From contig NZ_JIAU01000006.1 in assembly GCF_000620665.1 (NCBI RefSeq), positions 62,001 to 126,000 of the forward strand: a stretch of DNA of 64,000 nucleotides, in the 5' to 3' direction. The notes below the pieces were generated by a model that was given only the letters and a program-made list of their open reading frames with translations, ran no database searches and was not told the origin of the DNA. The translations under genes and the position numbers were made by a program. How positions within the stretch are numbered: position 1 is the first letter of the stretch; every line of letters begins with the position of its first letter. This document shows, in pieces, positions 47,776 to 56,467 of the stretch. Origin of the DNA: Sphingomonas sp. URHD0057 (GTDB lineage: Bacteria; Pseudomonadota; Alphaproteobacteria; Sphingomonadales; Sphingomonadaceae).

Positions 47776-48822
47776 ATGTTGGGGCGGCTCCTGCGATGGG
47801 CGGGAATCCTGGCCGGCGCGGTGCTTGTCACGCCGGCCGGAAGCGTCGCGGCCGCGCCGCAAGCGCCGCGCATCGTCGCCGTCGGCGATCTCCATGGGGA
47901 TTATTCAGCTTGGATGGACATCGCCCGGGGCGCCTCCCTGGTCGACGCGCAGAACCACTGGGCCGGCGGCCGAACCATCTTCGTCCAGCTCGGCGACATT
48001 ACGGACCGCGGCCCGGATTCGCTGAAGATCGTCCGCAGCCTGCAGCAGCTTCAAAGCGAGGCGCCCCGCGCCGGCGGCCGGGTCGTCGTCGTGCTCGGCA
48101 ACCACGAGGCGATGAACCTGCTTGGCGATTTCCGCTACACGACGCCGGGCGAATATGCAGCGTTCGTCGATGCCCGCTCCCCGGCCCGCCGAGAGCAGCT
48201 CTACATGCGCCTGCGCAAGCAGCTCGAAGCGACCGCCCGCGCCGCCAATCCCGCGGTCACCCCGTCGCAGGTGCGCGATCGCTGGCTGTCGCAAACCCCG
48301 CTCGGCTGGGTCGAGCACCGGCAAGCCTGGAGCCCGTCCGGTGAGCTCGGCCGCTGGGCCCGGCGCAATCCCGCGGTGGCCAAGGTCGGCGACAGCTTGT
48401 TCGTTCATGGCGGCCTCAGCGACGAATATTCCCGGCTCACGATCGACCAGGTCAACGCCCGCGTGGCGCAGGCGATGGCCGTGGCGCAGGCGGGTCCTGG
48501 CTCGGTCCTCGAAGATCCGCTCGGTCCTTTATGGTACCGCGGTCTTGTGGGCGCAGACGCCGACGCGGCAGCGGCGCGGGCGGCGACCCGAACGCCCACC
48601 TTGCCCCGCGATCAGGAGCTGGCGGCGGCCCTTCAGGCCGATGGGGCCAAGCGCCTCGTGATCGGCCACACGCCGAGCCTGGCCGGCATCGTGATCAGCG
48701 CCGACGGCAGGCTCGCCCGGATCGATACCGGAATTTCTCGCTACTACGGCGGACCGGTCAGCTGGCTCGAAATCGTCGGCGACCGGATGACCCCGCACAC
48801 CGTCAGGAGGTCAGGACAATGA
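47776..48822 (+). CDS. Shewanella-like (Shelphs) metallophosphatase, exported
   Basis: A 348-residue PPP-type phosphatase with signal peptide (cleavage near VAAAP). Catalytic metal motifs are GDLHGD, GDITDRGPDS and LGNHEAMNLLGD, with GHTP near the C-terminus. The LGNHE-MNL block is typical of bacterial Shelphs enzymes that prefer phosphotyrosine. ATG 47776 is chosen for the signal peptide; the ribosome site is weak. It overlaps the next gene as ATGA, so the two products are probably made in step. Confidence 0.9.
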   Translation: MLGRLLRWAGILAGAVLVTPAGSVAAAPQAPRIVAVGDLHGDYSAWMDIARGASLVDAQNHWAGGRTIFVQLGDITDRGPDSLKIVRSLQQLQSEAPRAGGRVVVVLGNHEAMNLLGDFRYTTPGEYAAFVDARSPARREQLYMRLRKQLEATARAANPAVTPSQVRDRWLSQTPLGWVEHRQAWSPSGELGRWARRNPAVAKVGDSLFVHGGLSDEYSRLTIDQVNARVAQAMAVAQAGPGSVLEDPLGPLWYRGLVGADADAAAARAATRTPTLPRDQELAAALQADGAKRLVIGHTPSLAGIVISADGRLARIDTGISRYYGGPVSWLEIVGDRMTPHTVRRSGQ

Positions 48823-49856
48823 GGAACGGCATGCTGTCGGCTGCGGCCGCTCTGGGACTGGCCGGCACCCCGTCCGCGGCTACTGCCCAGGCATCGTCGC
48901 CCTTGTTCGCGTCGAACGATCTCATTCACATCGCCATCGCCGCCCCGGTCACCACGCTGATGCGCAACCGCGCCAGCAGCCAGCCGGTAGCCGGCACCCT
49001 CACTGATCCGGCGGGCCAGCCTCTTCCGGTCGCTCTTTCAATCAGGAGCACGACGCGGCGCAACGCCGAGGTGTGCGATTTCGCGCCTCTGCGGGTCAAT
49101 TTCACGGCGCCGCCCTCCCCTAATTCCCTGTTCGCCGGCCAGAGCAAGCTGAAGCTGGTCACGCACTGCGGCAGCGCCCCCGGGGCCCAGCAATATGAGC
49201 TGCTCGAATATGCCGCCTACCGGATGCTCAACCAACTCTCGCCGCGCAGTTTCCGGGTCCGCCTTGCGAGCATCGATTACCGGGACGGGAACGGCCGCCC
49301 GATGGTCACACGCTACGGCTTTTTCATCGAGGACCTGAAGGACGTCGCCCGCCGCAACGGCCTCAGGCCGGCCCATGCGCCCGAACGAATCCCGGCCGCG
49401 GACCTGAGCCCGTCCGACTCCGCGCGCTACGCGCTGTTCCAACACATGATTGCCAATCATGACTGGTCGATGCGCGCCGGCGCCGCGGGCAAGGACTGCT
49501 GCCACAATGCCGAGATCATCGGCACCCTTACCCCCGGCGGCGCGATTCCGATCCCCTACGACTTCGACTATTCCGGGTTCGTTGGCGCGCCTTATGCGGT
49601 TCCGCCGGCGCAGATGAGCATCAGCAACGTCAAGCAGCGCTTCTACCGGGGATTTTGTGCGCACAGTCCGCAGGCGATGGTGGCGGCACGGCAATTCCGC
49701 GCCGCCCAGCCGCAGATGCTCGCCGTGCTTGCCCAGACGCCGGGGTTGGAGCCGCGCGTGCAGCAGCGCGCGGTGTCCTTCCTCAACGGCTTCTTTACCG
49801 ACATTGCCACCGACGCCGACGTATCGGCCAAGGTGTTGAAGCGCTGCGCCGCCTAA
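48819..49856 (+). CDS. Secreted protein with CotH/HipA-type kinase-like motifs
   Basis: A 345-residue protein with a signal peptide (cleavage near ATAQA) and perfect AGGAGG ribosome site. The C-terminal two-thirds show kinase-like positions: a Lys-containing strand near 110-114, EYAAYRML, GFFIEDLKD, catalytic-loop-like NHDWS (213-217) and Asn230, and metal-site-like IPYDFD (245-250) followed by YSGF. The N-D ... N ... DFD layout resembles CotH-type secretory kinases. Kinase activity is inferred, not proven. It is translated from an overlap with the phosphatase and its stop overlaps that of the convergent DUF4956 gene. Confidence 0.65.
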   Translation: MRNGMLSAAAALGLAGTPSAATAQASSPLFASNDLIHIAIAAPVTTLMRNRASSQPVAGTLTDPAGQPLPVALSIRSTTRRNAEVCDFAPLRVNFTAPPSPNSLFAGQSKLKLVTHCGSAPGAQQYELLEYAAYRMLNQLSPRSFRVRLASIDYRDGNGRPMVTRYGFFIEDLKDVARRNGLRPAHAPERIPAADLSPSDSARYALFQHMIANHDWSMRAGAAGKDCCHNAEIIGTLTPGGAIPIPYDFDYSGFVGAPYAVPPAQMSISNVKQRFYRGFCAHSPQAMVAARQFRAAQPQMLAVLAQTPGLEPRVQQRAVSFLNGFFTDIATDADVSAKVLKRCAA

Positions 49857-50548
49857 GCCGGTTCGACCGGCTCGGCTGGCTTGTCGGGTGACTTGGCCGC
49901 CTTGACCTTGGCCTGCGCGGCGATGTCATTACCGTCGTAGTCGGCAAGGTAGCGCTTCATCCCTTCGCGCTCGCCATATTCGGTCAGCCACAGGACCGCG
50001 AAGGTGTAGTTGAGCGCCATGCTGATCACGGCGGCGAGCTCGACCGCACCGATGCCGGCCGACAGGCCGATGGCGACCGCGAGCAGGATGAAGATCGCAT
50101 CGCCCGAGCTTTTGAGTGAGTTTCGGAAGCGCACCGCGCCGGCGATCCCGGCCAGCGCGAACGCGAGGGCGAGGGAGTTCTGGACGATGATGACGACGCC
50201 GGTGACGACCATCGGCAGGACCAGGATCGTGTTGACCAGCGACTGGTCGTAATCCTCGCCGCTGCGCACCGCCATGTAGACCCAGGTGACGGGCAGCGCC
50301 GCGAGCAGGGCGCCGACGATTGCAACGACCAGCCAAAACAGGCTCTCGCCCATGTTGCCGACATGCGCGGCGCGAATGGTGTCGGTGCCGTCGAGGGCAC
50401 TCTTGCTCGGCTGGGTGATCAGTTGTTCGACCCCGCCAATCGGCAAATAGCCGCGAAGGTCGGGCCATATCTTGACCGCAATCAGGATGACCAGGCCGAT
50501 GATCAGATAATAAGCCGTCAGCTGAACCAGCAATTTCGATGCGCGCAT
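49853..50548 (-). CDS. DUF4956-domain membrane protein
   Basis: A 231-residue protein with an N-terminal helix and about three more in the middle. The DUF4956 core (ALAFALAGIAGAVRFRNSLKSSGDA) is intact, and a charged C-terminal tail follows. ATG 50548 has GGGGGA upstream. DUF4956 genes elsewhere often accompany VTC-type polyphosphate polymerase genes. Here it lies 50 bases downstream of a PPK2 gene on the same strand, which again links it to polyphosphate. Confidence 0.88.
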   Translation of the reverse strand: MRASKLLVQLTAYYLIIGLVILIAVKIWPDLRGYLPIGGVEQLITQPSKSALDGTDTIRAAHVGNMGESLFWLVVAIVGALLAALPVTWVYMAVRSGEDYDQSLVNTILVLPMVVTGVVIIVQNSLALAFALAGIAGAVRFRNSLKSSGDAIFILLAVAIGLSAGIGAVELAAVISMALNYTFAVLWLTEYGEREGMKRYLADYDGNDIAAQAKVKAAKSPDKPAEPVEPA

Positions 50549-50598
50549 TACTTTCCCCCTGTCCGCGCCTCGCCCCCGGCGCAATGATCTGATGAACC

Positions 50599-51456
50599 TT
50601 ACGTCAACTCGTCCTCGTCTTCGTGATCGTGCTTATGCTTATGCTTGTGTTTGTGCTTATGTTTTTCCGGGGGAGCTGAATAGCTCGGGATCGGTTCCAG
50701 CACTCCGTACTGCTCCTTGAACGGCTTATGCTCCAGCGGCGGCCACGGGATGTCGGCCAGCGAAAGCTCGGTGTCGGGCACGCGATCGAGGAAGTCGCGC
50801 AGCACCGTCAGGCGGCCGACCGGCTGGTCGTTGAAATCGACCAGGGTCCATGGCGCATAATCATTGTGGGTCGCGGCAAGCATCCGCTCGCGCGCCTGGG
50901 TGTAGTCATCGTAATGCGCGCGCGCCTTGATATCGATCGGCGACAGCTTCCACCGCTTCATCGGATTGTTCAGCCGGTTTTCGAACCGTTGCTCCTGCAC
51001 CGCCTGGTCGCAGCACAGCCAATATTTGAACAGCAGGATGCCGTCATCGGCGAGGTGGCGCTCGAACTCCGGGGCGGCGTTGAGGAAATCCTGCGTCTGG
51101 TCGGGCGTGCAAAAGCCCATCACCCGCTCCACCCCGGCGCGATTGTACCAGCTGCGGTCGAACAGGACGATCTCGCCTTCGGCCGGCAAATGCTCGACGT
51201 AGCGCTGGAAATACCATTGCGTCCGTTCACGCTCGTTGGGACTCGGTAGCGCCACGACCCGGCATTGGCGCGGGTTGAGCACTCGGCGGAACATCTCGAT
51301 CGAGCCGCCCTTGCCGGCCGTGTCGCGGCCCTCGAACAGGATCACGACGCGCTGGTTGGTCTCGGCGACCCAGCGCGCGAGGGCACTCAGCTCCCGCGCC
51401 ATCGGCTTCAGGAGCTCGCTATAGTCCTTGTCGCTGAGCTTGCTTGGTCCGCTCAT
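50599..51456 (-). CDS. ppk2: Polyphosphate kinase 2 family protein with His-Lys tail
   Basis: A 285-residue class of PPK2. Walker A is GRDTAGKGGS (43-52); the lid/Walker B region has DRSWYNRAG (100-108); the Arg-rich substrate stretch is conserved. It uses polyphosphate to phosphorylate nucleoside mono- or diphosphates, or the reverse. The last about 22 residues are an alternating His-Lys run followed by an acidic cluster, encoded by a hexanucleotide repeat. First gene of a two-gene unit with the DUF4956 gene. Confidence 0.93.
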   Translation of the reverse strand: MSGPSKLSDKDYSELLKPMARELSALARWVAETNQRVVILFEGRDTAGKGGSIEMFRRVLNPRQCRVVALPSPNERERTQWYFQRYVEHLPAEGEIVLFDRSWYNRAGVERVMGFCTPDQTQDFLNAAPEFERHLADDGILLFKYWLCCDQAVQEQRFENRLNNPMKRWKLSPIDIKARAHYDDYTQARERMLAATHNDYAPWTLVDFNDQPVGRLTVLRDFLDRVPDTELSLADIPWPPLEHKPFKEQYGVLEPIPSYSAPPEKHKHKHKHKHKHDHEDEDELT

Positions 51457-51538
51457 CGGGCGCCCCTCCGAACGGCGACGAATGTGGCACGGGCGGAGGA
51501 TGATTGGAACTCCCCCGCCTCTGAACGATAATCACGGC

Positions 51539-52006
51539 GTGAAGAGGCTCCTCGATCCCGCCTTGCGCGTCCTGCTCACCGGCGTTCACGGGCTGCTGAA
51601 GATGAGTTGGCGGCTACGCCGGCCGCGCACGTTCGGCGCCCACGCGCTCGCGCTTACGCCGGACCGCAAGGCGATCCTCGTCAAGCTGCGCTATGCGCCC
51701 GGCTGGCGGCTTCCCGGCGGCGGCCGAGGCGAGGACGAGCACCCGCGCGAAGCGGTGCTGCGCGAGCTTCGCGAGGAAATCGGCATGACCGGCCACGGCG
51801 CGGTTCGGCTCGCCGCCGAGCTTAACGAAGACACGGACTTCAAGCGCGACCTCGCCTTCCTGTTCATCGTCGAAGACGTCGCTTACCGCCCCTCGCGCTG
51901 GTCGTGGGAGATCGAGCGCATCGTCGAGGCGTCCCTCGATGAGCTGCCGAGCGACCTGTCGCCACGCACCGCCGGCTGGCTGCGCGCGATCCGCACGAAG
52001 CTTTAG
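51539..52006 (+). CDS. NUDIX hydrolase
   Basis: About 155 residues with the NUDIX box GRGEDEHPREAVLRELREEI matching G-x5-E-x7-R-E-U-x-E-E. Substrate probably a nucleoside diphosphate derivative. The start is ambiguous: GTG 51539 matches the family N-terminus (KRLLDPALRVLL), ATG 51500 has GGAGG too close, and the frame is open to 51428. Divergent from ppk2, with the 5' ends possibly overlapping. Confidence 0.85.
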   Translation: MKRLLDPALRVLLTGVHGLLKMSWRLRRPRTFGAHALALTPDRKAILVKLRYAPGWRLPGGGRGEDEHPREAVLRELREEIGMTGHGAVRLAAELNEDTDFKRDLAFLFIVEDVAYRPSRWSWEIERIVEASLDELPSDLSPRTAGWLRAIRTKL

Positions 52007-52093
52007 CAAGCGGCGCCGCGGCGGAGCGTGGAATGCCCGCGTGAATCGAGCTATGACCACAGCCCTCAGTTGGAACGCACGGGGGCTAGTCCG

Positions 52094-52855
52094 ATGGATT
52101 TCGATACCGCCATTCTGCTCGCGATTCCCGGAAGCTTCCTGCTGTTTCTCGGCCTCGAAGCGGCATTCCCGTCAAAGCGCGAAATGCCGGCCATTCGCCA
52201 CTGGCGCCTGATCGGGCTCGCCGGGCTTGCCGTGACCCTCCTCGTCTACGTCTTCGCACCGCTGCTGATCGTGCCTTACCTGCCGCCGATGGCGATCTTC
52301 GACCTTCAGGGCTGGGGGAATTGGGCGGCGATCCCGCTGTGGATGCTGACCACGTTCCTCGCTTACTGGGCGCACCGCACCATGCATTATTTCGACCTGC
52401 TGTGGCGCATGGGGCATCAGCTTCATCACGGCGTCGCGCGGGTCGACGTCAGCTCGGCGATGATCTTTCACCCGTTCGATGCGCTGGTCCAGGGCGTGCT
52501 CTGCGGCCTGCTTGCCGCGGGTCTCCTGCATTCGACCGCTCATGCCGCAGCCTGGGCCGGACTGTGGGGCTTCTCGGTTGGCGTCTACCAGCATTGGAAC
52601 GTCCGCACGCCGGCGTGGACGGGCTGGATCATCCAGCGGCCCGAAGCGCATATGCTCCATCACGAACGCGACGTGCACGCCCGCAACTTCGGCGACATGC
52701 CGATCTGGGACCGGCTGTTCGGCACCTATGGCGCGCCGGTCGACCGTCCGGTGAAACTGGGCTTCGAGCCCGAACGGTCGCGGCGCTGGCTGGCGATGCT
52801 GGCGATGGTCGACGTCAACCGAACTGACCAGGTCGACGGACGCATCCGCCTCTAG
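52094..52855 (+). CDS. Fatty acid hydroxylase/sterol desaturase family protein
   Basis: A 253-residue membrane di-iron protein with about four hydrophobic helices. The three His clusters are HRTMH (126-130 region), HQLHH and, in the C-terminal half, HMLHH. Family reactions are hydroxylation or desaturation of lipids, carotenoids or hopanoids. Start ATG 52094 preceded by GGGGG. Its stop directly abuts the stop of the convergent ABC/M1 gene, so there is no terminator between them. Confidence 0.87.
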   Translation: MDFDTAILLAIPGSFLLFLGLEAAFPSKREMPAIRHWRLIGLAGLAVTLLVYVFAPLLIVPYLPPMAIFDLQGWGNWAAIPLWMLTTFLAYWAHRTMHYFDLLWRMGHQLHHGVARVDVSSAMIFHPFDALVQGVLCGLLAAGLLHSTAHAAAWAGLWGFSVGVYQHWNVRTPAWTGWIIQRPEAHMLHHERDVHARNFGDMPIWDRLFGTYGAPVDRPVKLGFEPERSRRWLAMLAMVDVNRTDQVDGRIRL

Positions 52856-55800
52856 CTAGCTCGCGGTCACGTCTTTCACATTGTCGTCGCTGTTGCGGTC
52901 GACATAGAAATTGTACGGGTCGATGCCCGCGAACGCCGGCTTCAGCTTGCTGTGGACCGTGATCTTCTGGACCCCGCTCCTGACCGGTTCGCGGCCCATG
53001 ACGATCACGTCCTTGGCCGAGAACGCGCCGAGCCCCGGCCGAGCCGTGAACAGCCCGACCTCGATTGGTTCGCTGAGGCGGACCTTGGTCTCTTCGCCCT
53101 TGCCGCGGGCGTAATATTTGTCCGCGGCGATGGTCAGCGTGGTGGTCCAGCCATCGCCGTCCTTGCGCGTCGAGGCGTCGGTGACCTTGAGGTCATACAG
53201 GGTGATCTTCTCGAACAGATCGGTGATCAGCTGCTGCTGTTCCGGGGTCTTCGCTTCCTTGCGGAACTCGTCGATCAGATCGACCGACCGCTCGTAAGGC
53301 GCGCCCTTGAACCGGAAACGATCGAGGAACCGCGCCAGCGCACGGTTCACCGCATCTTCGCCCAGCCGCTCCTGCAGCAGGTACATGACCAGTGCGCCTT
53401 TGCGATAGTGGACGTAGGCCTGGTTCTCCACGCGCTCTAGCGGGACTTCCTCAACTGCTTCGCCTTGGCGCCCCTGCAAATAGTTATCGAGCTCATATTT
53501 CAGGAAACGGCGGATCTTGTCCGGTCCGTACATGTGCTTCATCACCATGAGGGCAGAATATTGGGCCAGCGTCTCGCTGGTCATCGTTCCGCCCTGCATG
53601 TCGGCGCCGATGACCTGGTGCGCCCAATATTGATGCGCCATCTCATGGGCGATGACATAAGTCGTGAAATCGATTTTATCCGGGTCATCGGTGTTGGCGT
53701 TGAAGCCGATTGATTCCGAATAGGGCATGGTTCCGGCGAAGGCCTGCGCGAAACTGTTGTAGCCGGGGAATTCGACGATCCGCGCATATTTGAACTGATA
53801 AGGCCCGAAGTGCGCCCGGTAATAATCAAGTGCCGCAGCCATTGCGTTCAGCATCTTGGGCACGTTCCAGTCGTGGCCCTTATGGTAATAGACCGACAGC
53901 TGGAGCCCGTTGTGATTCCGCGTCGCGACCTGGTAATCGGCCGACTGGATCGAGAAGAAGTTGAGGATGGGCGCACCGCTAATGAAGTGCGCGGTCCGGC
54001 GTTCGCCATTCGTAACGTCGGATACGCGGTTGCCAGGCGCGATCGGCGTCTGGTCGGCGTCGGTGGTCAGCGTAATGTCGGAGGTCGTCCAGTCGCTGCC
54101 GATATAGTTGCGAGCGGTCGCCGAAAGGTCCTCGAGTTTCGCCGGCCGCAACTCGGGCGCCAGTCCCTGCCGCCGCCGCTTGGCGCGATCGCTGAGCAGG
54201 TCCTGCTCGTTCATGCCGATCACCGGCGCGAATTGGAAATTGTTCGCAAAGGTTCCGTTCTCGATGATGTCCGTGTCCGGCGCACCCGCCTTAAAACCGC
54301 GGTGCCAGATTTGCGACGCAAAGGTCAGCGTGGCCTTGGCCCCCGGGGCCAGCGGCGTGTCGAACCGGTAAATCCGATACCCGAACTTCTTGTCGTCGGC
54401 GACCAGCCGGGCTCCGCTCAGATCGAGCCGACTGTACACCGCATCGAGATCGGTCTGCCGGACGTGCACGTCGCGGATGGGAGCGCTCGTGCGGTTGATG
54501 AGGTCATAGCGGCCGAGCGCGACCAGCCGCCGCTCCTTCGGATACAGCTGCACGTTGAGCACGACGTGCGCGATCGACGGTTGCGGCAGCTTCTCGTACT
54601 TGAGGTACTTGCGCTCATAGTCCGCCTGAAACTTCTCGAGCTCGTCCGACGTCTGGTAGCGGTTGAACTGCTTGACGTTGTGAAAGGCGTAGGCGCCGGT
54701 CGCCACCATCGCGACCGCGGCGATGCCGGCAAATGCAAGCGGCGTCGCCGTGGCGTAGCGGCCCATCTTCCGAAGGCGCACGCCAAGGCCGAGATCGGTC
54801 CCGCGCGGCCACAGCAGATGTGCAAGGACGGCCAGGACGACGGCGAAGCAGAGCCAATAAAAGCGGAAGACCGCGGCTCCCCACCAGAAACTGCCTGCGC
54901 CGACAAAGTCGCTCAGCGGCACGGCAGTCGAGCGTCCGTAATTATACAGCGGGTTGCCGTAGCCCATGTTGGCCAGGAAGATGCCGGCAACGAACCACAC
55001 GAACAGGATGCCCCAGCCGACATATTTGTTGGGGCTCAGGACCTGGACGAACACGGCGAGGATCGCGGTCAGAAGCCCGCTGACCGCGGCCGGAAGAATG
55101 AACCAGGCAAAATATTCCGGAAGCCCGAGTGTCCGCGCGCCCTCAATCAGCTGATAGACGATACCGGCGAGCGCTGCGGCTAGATTGACGACCAGCAGCA
55201 CGACGAAGATGGCGATCATCTTCGGCACGGTCATAACCCAGCTCGGGACGGCAGTGGAATCGATGATCTCGTTGAGCTTACGGTCGCGCTCTCGCCAGAC
55301 CAGCTCACCGCCATAGAAGGCGGCGATCATCAGGAGGAAGATGGTCGAGCCACCTTCGACGCCGGTGATGGTCGCAGATAATGTCGGGTGGTCCGACGTT
55401 CCGTAGAGGGATGGTGAAATCGACAGCGTCAATCCGGTGAAGGCCATCGCCAGAAGCGTGATGACGATCAGTCCCGGGCTCGTCAGAACCTGGCGGAGCT
55501 CGATCCGAATCCGGGCCATGAACTGGATCCAGCGCGATGGCCGAGCTGTGGCGGCAACAACCCGCTCACCGTGGAGCGCTGGAGCAACTGCCGCTTTTTT
55601 CTCTGCGCGTGCCTGACGCTTCGCCAGCTTGCGCAACCGACGCTTCGAAGGCGCTCGCTCGGTCATCGAGAAACGCCACACGGTGAAAGCCAGGAACAAC
55701 AGTCCGAGCAGGACGCAGAAGGCGCGGTTGAACAGCAAGGTGCCGCTGAGGTCGATCAGCCGGGCGTTCAGCTCGCTCTGCGTCCAATAGCGCGTGGCCT

Positions 55801-56452
55801 CGCCAAGCGCGCCGGTGCCAAGCGGCTCCCAGCTGGCGAGCGCCTCGCGGTATTCGATCTTCGGGAAAAGAATGCTGGTGGTAATGAGATAGCCCATCAC
55901 CAGAACGACCGCGCCGATGTAGGCGGCCATCATCGATCGCAGCAGTGTAGCCAGCGCGAACAGCACCGCGCACATGAGGAAGATGTTCGGGATCGCGAAG
56001 ACCAGGAATGGCCAGGTGTAATAGGAAAGAAACTGCGGCCCGATCGTCTCGGGGTCGACCCACGGCATAAGCGAGCCGCAGTACATCCCGAGCGGTATCG
56101 TCAGATATCCGAGCCATGCAACGATGAGCCCGCCGACAAAGCGTCCGATCAGAATCTGTGAATTGGTGACCGCGGTGGCCCGGACGATTGGCGCGAAGCC
56201 ACTGGTCTCGTCGCGCACGATCGCATTCGCCACGAACGCGGTAACGACGAACAGGTAGAAGAGAGAAAAGACTGCCGTCGTTACGGCAATCGCGTTCGGT
56301 GCATTCTCATGGACTCCGCCCGGCGTGCCCACGCTTACGTTTTGGCTTGCTGTGAGCCCGAAGCCCATCAGGAAGAAGATCGCAATCGAAACCCAGAACA
56401 CCGGATTGCGGAGCTGATAGCGGATCTCGAATGCGGTGATTCCAAGCAGCAT
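52856..56452 (-). CDS. ABC-2-type permease fused to M1-family aminopeptidase domain
   Basis: A 1198-residue fusion. The N-terminal about 600 residues carry two blocks of hydrophobic helices typical of ABC-2 permeases, separated by a basic linker near 275-300. The C-terminal part is an M1 gluzincin: HEMAH near residue 936 with a downstream Glu in SETLAQY, 19 residues after the second His by my count. The classic GAMEN motif is not obvious. Probably exports or processes a peptide with the ATPase encoded immediately downstream (inference). Confidence 0.92.
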   Translation of the reverse strand: MLLGITAFEIRYQLRNPVFWVSIAIFFLMGFGLTASQNVSVGTPGGVHENAPNAIAVTTAVFSLFYLFVVTAFVANAIVRDETSGFAPIVRATAVTNSQILIGRFVGGLIVAWLGYLTIPLGMYCGSLMPWVDPETIGPQFLSYYTWPFLVFAIPNIFLMCAVLFALATLLRSMMAAYIGAVVLVMGYLITTSILFPKIEYREALASWEPLGTGALGEATRYWTQSELNARLIDLSGTLLFNRAFCVLLGLLFLAFTVWRFSMTERAPSKRRLRKLAKRQARAEKKAAVAPALHGERVVAATARPSRWIQFMARIRIELRQVLTSPGLIVITLLAMAFTGLTLSISPSLYGTSDHPTLSATITGVEGGSTIFLLMIAAFYGGELVWRERDRKLNEIIDSTAVPSWVMTVPKMIAIFVVLLVVNLAAALAGIVYQLIEGARTLGLPEYFAWFILPAAVSGLLTAILAVFVQVLSPNKYVGWGILFVWFVAGIFLANMGYGNPLYNYGRSTAVPLSDFVGAGSFWWGAAVFRFYWLCFAVVLAVLAHLLWPRGTDLGLGVRLRKMGRYATATPLAFAGIAAVAMVATGAYAFHNVKQFNRYQTSDELEKFQADYERKYLKYEKLPQPSIAHVVLNVQLYPKERRLVALGRYDLINRTSAPIRDVHVRQTDLDAVYSRLDLSGARLVADDKKFGYRIYRFDTPLAPGAKATLTFASQIWHRGFKAGAPDTDIIENGTFANNFQFAPVIGMNEQDLLSDRAKRRRQGLAPELRPAKLEDLSATARNYIGSDWTTSDITLTTDADQTPIAPGNRVSDVTNGERRTAHFISGAPILNFFSIQSADYQVATRNHNGLQLSVYYHKGHDWNVPKMLNAMAAALDYYRAHFGPYQFKYARIVEFPGYNSFAQAFAGTMPYSESIGFNANTDDPDKIDFTTYVIAHEMAHQYWAHQVIGADMQGGTMTSETLAQYSALMVMKHMYGPDKIRRFLKYELDNYLQGRQGEAVEEVPLERVENQAYVHYRKGALVMYLLQERLGEDAVNRALARFLDRFRFKGAPYERSVDLIDEFRKEAKTPEQQQLITDLFEKITLYDLKVTDASTRKDGDGWTTTLTIAADKYYARGKGEETKVRLSEPIEVGLFTARPGLGAFSAKDVIVMGREPVRSGVQKITVHSKLKPAFAGIDPYNFYVDRNSDDNVKDVTAS

Positions 56453-56467
56453 GGGTCGGGTCTCCGC

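Noticed and set aside
50625-50670. Hexanucleotide microsatellite
   Set aside because: It encodes the His-Lys tail of PPK2 in frame, so it is treated as part of that gene, not as non-coding satellite DNA.
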